From Xestospongia muta (lineage: Eukaryota; Porifera; Demospongiae; Haplosclerida; Petrosiidae), in NCBI GenBank assembly GCA_963693285.1, contig OY848917.1, forward strand, positions 22,698,245 through 22,762,244: a DNA stretch of 64,000 nucleotides, in the 5' to 3' direction. The notes under the pieces were generated by a model. It was not told the origin of the DNA, made no database searches, and saw only the letters and a program-made list of their open reading frames with translations. Below, piece by piece: positions 58,652-64,000 of the stretch. How positions within the stretch are numbered: the stretch's first letter is position 1; each line of letters starts with the position of its first letter. Both the position numbers and the translations under genes were made by a program.

Positions 58652-59920
58652 ATTTCTTCAACTCTGCTTTAAAAGAAAACAACAAGGAAGATCTAGCGAT
58701 GTGATTTGTAAGCTCAATTCTCTCATGTAAATTTAGCTGTTCTCTGCTATCCTCAAAATGCTCAGTCAGCGTTACAGAGTACAGACGTCACTCCTATTTC
58801 TGTTATTGAAAACATGAATCAAGTTATAAATAGTTCGTATGTTTATTCACGCCCATTTATTTGCATGAAGTAAAAATACTCTACTAGCATCGTTCAGTAT
58901 TGTGAAAAAGTTCAGTCTTTCATCAACAAAACTATATCTTTTGATATTACATAACAGTCAGTCTTGTCCTCTCCTAAGTGAGCTCCCTGTGTAGATGACA
59001 ACACTGACTGTTATGTAGAGGGCCTGGCTGGCAAACTTTTAAGGCTATGAGTATAATGGGTTAGCAACCTAGAAGAAGGTCACATGCTAACTGTGGTATG
59101 TTATATAAATACTTAAAGTTCCAATATGTTAAATCAGAGATTATAAGACATTAGCTTAATTTATATGTACTGTTGTTCATGAATGTTCTGTAACTTAGGG
59201 AAGAATTTATAGTTTATCATACAATATTCCATGGAGGTAAAGTATATGAATATGTACTTTAAATTCAGTAATACTGACTATAGTTTATTAGGAGACGATA
59301 ACAATGTGTATAACATACTTAATATAAGCTAACAGTTTGGACAAAATATTATAATTTTTATGGTAAAGTTATACATTATTTAACATGATATTGATCAAAC
59401 ACAAACTTTCAGCTGCACCAAAGAATATTAAAACTAACAAGTAGATAGTCACAAGTCTTTGGTTTACTAATGCCATAGCATGTCCTCCTTATATATGTAA
59501 AAATGTCTTAAATTGCAATCATAAATTGTCTCATTATTAACATAATAAAACTAAAAGAAAAAGAGTGCTAAATATTTCATGAAAAATCCCTTTTGATGAA
59601 ACATGACATATCGTAGAGTTCAGAAATGAAGTATCTATAGATGCTTCATGAACCAGTGTACAAAAGTGACCAAACAACAAACTACAATTTGTTCTACAGA
59701 TTATGACTTTTGGGCATAAATAAAAAATCTCAGTTTAGAGAACAGAATAGCAGTTGTAATTAATGTAGAATGTAGAGACCCTTTTTTTTAAAAAAGAGAG
59801 GTAGCAAACAATATATGTATCTATAATAATGCATGTCTTAGTGATTCTATATCTCTCATGATCATGTATACTGTAGTTCACTATTACTGTATATTACTAA
59901 AGAAATTAATATTGTTGCCA
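58652..59920. other. Upstream flank of gene F
   Basis: The first ~230 bp match the upstream flank of gene E (likely promoter). Another stretch (about 58960-59050, landmark cagtcttgtcctctcctaag) also matches 43660-43740. The remainder is AT-rich with nothing recognised. Confidence 0.45.
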
Positions 59921-59921
59921 G

Positions 59922-60258
59922 GATCCCTCTGGCTGGATGGTGTGGCTTGGGCTGGCACTGTCAAAATGTGTGACTGTACACACACTAATAATGCTGGAGT
60001 CAATTGTAATAGAAAGTATTAGATATGAATAACATACATGTATCATGTGAACATCTCCTCCAGATCAACGTAACCATCTTGCTGATATTAAAATTAAATT
60101 TTTTCCGGTCAATGGAAATGTTTCCAATGAAGGTTGTGTTGAGATATTTTATAACAATATTTGTGGCACTATTTGTGATAATTACTGGTCATGAGTACAA
60201 ATGATACTGAAGACAACTAGAATCCAACTCAAGGAGCTAAAGCTTATACCAGGAGAAC
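59922..60258 (+). pseudogene. Fossil SRCR exon pair
   Basis: 59922-60015 is a shrunken second-half SRCR exon (CTHTNNAGVNC readable). 60064-60258 is a first-half exon with NEGCVEIFYNN followed by TGA and frameshifts. Paralogous to 34620-34817 and on the same plus strand, next to minus-strand GPCR and TM fragments. Confidence 0.65.
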
Positions 60259-60487
60259 AAGAAGTAAAGATATATATACTTAATTCTACTAGACTATATG
60301 ACTTCATAACAAGACATACATAGCAACTTAATACATACAACCTGACACCTTACAAACAACATGTTTTAATGTCATTAATCAAATACTGAACATTAGACAG
60401 TTGTTATAATTGCATGTGTCAAAGTATAAAACTCTTAAACAATTAATAATACTATTTTATATAAACATTGCCACATAAATAGTATTC

Positions 60488-60868
60488 ATGATTAACTCTG
60501 TCCTTGGTTTACTAATACTGCAGTGTATCCTTGTATATGTAAGGATATCTTCATTCCTAACCAATAAGACAAAGTTGTCTCAGTATAGGACACTAAAAAA
60601 TACAGTGATGGAGCCACACTTGCCACATCTTCCAATCTATACTGAAAAGACACTGTTATGGTATTTGTCTTCTGTTGAATAAACAGATCAGTATAACCAG
60701 GAAATGTCCTTCAGAGTTTCTAATATAAAAATCTTTCATTAAAGACTCTCCACTTGTTCTCTTTAATAAACTCCCTCCTCTAGAACTCCAACTATGTGTA
60801 ACACCTAATCTTGGAGATGGTGTCTCCTCTTCATTGAGAGTAGAGTAAGTTGGTTTAATTGATATCAA
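60488..60868 (-). pseudogene. Broken copy of the GPCR-like tail
   Basis: Shares EEETPSPRLGVTHSWSSRGG and KRTSGESLMKDFYIR with 35039-35536. The helix-7 part is gone, and a small deletion after FYIR shifts the frame. Confidence 0.7.
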
Positions 60869-61459
60869 ATATAATCACGTATGTCCAGTTTTAGTATTCG
60901 ACATTACACTGAGTATTCTCTAAAAAATTTAACCCAAGTGCAAATTTATACTTGTCTTCATCACTTAACATGCGTACATACCAATGGATTTCGTTTCCTA
61001 TTTAATACAAAAGTAAATTCCATACATTTATTTGGTATACTATATTGTCTAACAACTCCGGCTAATTTATATGCACTTTAACCTCATATCACCGGAATAA
61101 GGAAGTACCCTATAGTTATGAGGCACAATGTCCTTTTAGAGACAAGGGGCCAGATATGAATGGTTAGTAGTGCATGTAGTAGTAATGTCCCACTGCATTA
61201 CAATTCTTATGTGCACCTCTAACTTTCAGTTTTATTGAAATACAAATTATTACATTTAAAATATCTTAAGAATTAGTCATACATTAGTTGTAATAATGAT
61301 ATAGAGCTCTTAGATGCTACAATGTATTCTTAAATCATTTATATATAATCACAGAATTTATCATTTCAATAATTAATACATACTGACCTGCTTCAGTATT
61401 TGCTATACTATATTGTCTAACATACATCTATAGCTAGCTATATATATAGATCCACTTAC

Positions 61460-61568
61460 CATAGTGTACATACAATGAATGTCATTACTACTATGACTAC
61501 AATTAACAGTAGTATAACTACTCCTAGAACACACCCAATAATAGTAGTCTCTTCCGATAAGAATAACC
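61460..61568 (-). pseudogene. Receptor TM exon of a decayed fifth copy (G)
   Basis: 109 bp, the same length and phase as the TM exons of E and F, with intact splice sites. Encodes LFLSEETTIIGCVLGVVILL and onward to VCTLW. The exon is intact, but the stalk exon of this copy is broken and a repeat-filled 1.3 kb lies between them. Confidence 0.6.
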
Positions 61569-61664
61569 CTACTAACTAAAATAAAGCTATATGTGTGTTA
61601 TAAATAGTCCTCTAAGTATTCTGTTAGAGTGTACTTAATGGATTTACTGCCTATTTCTGTAACC

Positions 61665-61953
61665 ACACAGGAAAGTTTTCACTTTTTAACGTTTGGAAAA
61701 TGGATGGTTTACATTAGTTGCAGTATTTCCATTAGTTACAAAAATTACCAATTAATGTAGTATTGTTGTTTCTTTGATGGTACTTTACCACTCTTTATTA
61801 GAATCAATGTAGAAAATAACTTGTTTTACAGACAATTGGTTTTTTGTGTTTTATGTTGTTATTAACTTACACTAATCCAATGATTGTAATAATAATGACA
61901 ATATGATGTACCATCAATGTAAATTATATATACATTGTTTTTCCTACAAGAGC
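61665..61953. repeat. Interspersed repeat X, copy 2
   Basis: Copy of 8440-8745 with small indels. Confidence 0.85.
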
Positions 61954-62482
61954 TAGACTATCTTTCTTTTTGATTTATACAACAGACTTGTGTTTAAAAG
62001 GTTCTAGAGTTAAATGGAGGAGTGGTATAGGTATGGAGGATGGTGCAGGCCTTCCTCTCTTGGAACTTTAAGATATTAACTTGACTTCTATTATTTATTT
62101 ATTTACTAATTTATTTATTAATTGCTCTAAAAAAATAAAATAAATATATATAATATAATTAGTAGTGTTGTTCTAGTTTGCTCAAATGGGACCAGTTTTA
62201 GTTATTTAAACAGGCTTTTGTTCACCGATGTCAGTAATTATTTCATAGTCATTAATGAGATTCATAGTGCTTCACTGCCGCACCCCACAAGACCCTGAAG
62301 ACAAAATCGTAAGTAGATATAATAAAACCAAGATAATCTTGGATAGGTTGTGTTGTGGGCCAGCGTCTGCGATGCATCTAAATTGAACTCTGAGATGGCT
62401 ACCAGCATACTCGTAAGTGTATCCGAAAGGCAGACTAGGATACGGCTGGTAGTCTCCCTTTAAACGTGACAAGGTCCGGAGC
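61954..62482. other. Between repeats X and Y, copy 2
   Basis: No counterpart in copy 1. A 70-codon minus ORF (62272-62484) is noted under rejected items. Confidence 0.4.
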
Positions 62483-62735
62483 ATTGTGGTCCAGGTTTAG
62501 TAATGACAATGATTTCTCCGAAGCTCGAAACCCAGTACGGCTGGTTTGAAGTTAGGGCAAAGTTCCAGCCAGGATTACCTCGTCTTCGGATGATGGTTAC
62601 CAAGCCACGGTGGCGGTCCTAGCTAGCAATAGCAGGGAATCCTGGAGCCTAAGTGGAAGCCTCAGTGGATGAAAGATCGTTTGGGCAACACAACTTTTTT
62701 TTATAAATTTATTCAATAAAAACACATAACACTAC
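62483..62735. repeat. Interspersed repeat Y, copy 2
   Basis: Copy of 9009-9280. X and Y keep the same order and orientation in both places. Confidence 0.8.
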
Positions 62736-62955
62736 AATTGTAATAAATCCCTCATATATACATTACATATAAAATACATAGTACAAAATGAGTGGAATAT
62801 TTATTATTGTATTTATAATACGAACCATTTCATTTACGTCATGAAAACAAAGAATGTATTCAATAGATTTTGCTGTGCCTCTATATTTATACATGCATGC
62901 ATATTATCAGAGAGCAGGACATTAGAACTCTCCTTTGTTTATGATGTATTTATTT

Positions 62956-63396
62956 TGTTATTTCTTACTAGAACTGGGAGGATGGGCTGTAGGTGACATA
63001 AAAACAGATATAGCTTCGGACGTAGAAGAACCAGCAGATACAATAGGAGCAATAAGTGAATTAGTATTAATTGTAAGTGAGATAGGAACAAAAACAAGTG
63101 ATGATTTATAAAAGGGAAATTACGAAGTACTAATTAATTTAGATATTATGATAAAAGAAATCAGGAGAAGATTGTGATGAGACAACAATAGATGTAGTTG
63201 ATATAAGAAGAGACTTACATGATGACCAGATAGTAAGAGATATAGATATTGCAATTAAAGAAGATGAAGGATGAGTTGTAGTTCATAATGAAGTCAATGA
63301 TGTAGTTACTGCACTAGATAATGTATGATAAGTAATGAAAAGGTGATAGAAGAATTGTATAGAAGACATGATGGTTCTAAATAGTTTCATTTCTTT
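62956..63396 (-). pseudogene. Broken Ser/Thr stalk exon of copy G
   Basis: Aligns to 39436-40113 with the donor (gtaagaaat) and the EPSC start still readable. It carries a large internal deletion, frameshifts, and a TGG-to-TGA change in the SLWTT stretch. Confidence 0.75.
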
Positions 63397-63510
63397 TATT
63401 AAGAAATCATGTAATATAGTGTTAACATGTAAAATTTACTAGACATTGTTGAAGCTTTTAATAATTTACCATAAATTAATAACCAGTATATTTTCATCTA
63501 AGGTAGTCTA

Positions 63511-63660
63511 ATATTATATAAAATACACAACTCCACTTTCCTGTTTCACAAGTTGGTAATTCAATACTCCAGGACCATTTATTAAACATGTAATATTGTC
63601 TACTTCATTTAGTATATATCCTATATCTCAATCACTGATAATACTTTCCTACTATTTTAT
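63511..63660 (-). pseudogene. Dead CCP exon of copy G
   Basis: Same degenerate GY...NITCLINGP remnant as in genes C and F. Confidence 0.6.
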
Positions 63661-63821
63661 TAAGCAAATATGATAAACAAAACTAAACATGTAAAATAAA
63701 GTTTTCAAACCTTTGAAAACCTTTACCAAAAAGATTTAAACATCTTAAGGAACTCCTATCTAAAAAATGAAAAGCTAAGGTAGTACTCAAGCCACTTCCT
63801 TGTCAGAAGAAGCTGAAGTGA

Positions 63822-63980
63822 AGAAGTACTCTGAATGTGTTATATCTAGGTCAAATTGATGATGATCCTTTCATATTTTGGCTAGAAAATCAAAAGATGT
63901 ACCCTCTCCTTTGTAATGTAGCATTTGACCTATTATGTACACCAGCATCAACACTTATGAATATTATCAACAGGAGGTGA
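63822..63980 (+). mobile_element. hAT transposase C-terminal (dimerisation) fragment
   Basis: Open for 52 codons: IDDDPFIFWLENQKMYPLLC, then VAFDLLCTPAST. This follows the hAT dimerisation pattern DP-x2-FW-x2-N-x3-YP-x2-x2-A-x3-L-x2-PAS. The SER motif expected next is lost and TGA follows at 63978. No terminal repeats within the window. A decayed fragment. Confidence 0.6.
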
Positions 63981-64000
63981 AGCAACTTCAGGGAGACACA

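Noticed and set aside
62272..62484. 70-codon minus ORF with YPSLPFGYTYEYAG, faintly like a dynein heavy-chain segment
   Set aside because: Similarity is short and from memory only; no flanking dynein sequence. A protein search would decide.

Overview
The window looks like nuclear DNA of an animal, most likely a demosponge of the Amphimedon type (inference). It is AT-rich, introns are short with GT-AG ends, AATAAA signals follow several genes, and the gene families fit: group A SRCR/CCP membrane receptors, a bHLH-PAS factor, and a beta-helix ectodomain fused to a multi-pass membrane region. No operon, tRNA, rRNA or CRISPR array was seen. All gene models were assembled by eye from ORFs, splice signals and reading phase.

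Layout. 1-2.0 kb: a duplicated promoter-like segment and a possible small membrane-peptide gene. 2.35-4.79 kb: two large tandem arrays (30-bp and 10-bp units). 5.5-7.7 kb (minus): a short six-coding-exon AHR-like bHLH-PAS gene that stops inside PAS-B. 8-10.3 kb: mostly noncoding, with an interspersed repeat whose second copy lies at 61.7-62.7 kb. 10.37-13.8 kb (plus): a large beta-helix/multi-TM protein. 13.9-19.4 kb (minus): a 2.75-kb tandem duplication of a 4-coumarate-CoA-ligase-like enzyme gene, the two proteins differing at 15 of 568 positions.

19.5-58.7 kb is a cluster of four apparently intact type I receptor genes: C and D (plus, tandem), then E and F (minus, tandem). Each has a signal-peptide exon, two-exon SRCR domains with phase-1 outer boundaries (3, 4, 3 and 10 domains), all or half of a CCP/sushi domain, a Ser-rich stalk, one TM helix and a short cytoplasmic tail. 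All four models close with consistent phases and a terminal stop (946, 1311, 692 and 1479 aa). The SRCR exons look near-identical across all four genes, but signal peptide, stalk and tail fall into two classes. C/D have 42-bp minisatellite stalks and YxxPhi/dileucine-like tails. E/F have non-repetitive Ser/Thr stalks and Arg-rich/acidic tails. Around and inside the genes lie fossils: dead CCP exons, a dead SRCR exon, stray tail and TM exons, a decayed fifth receptor copy at 61.5-63.7 kb, and two GPCR-tail fragments.

Mobile DNA includes a piggyBac-like MITE (56.7-57.4 kb), a tandem Crypton-like pair (50.85-52.08 kb) and a hAT dimerisation-domain fragment at the right edge. The main biological point is a fast-evolving SRCR receptor cluster in which shared ectodomain modules are joined to two kinds of stalk and tail. 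A recognition or adhesion role is inferred from related sponge SRCR/CCP receptors, not shown by the sequence.
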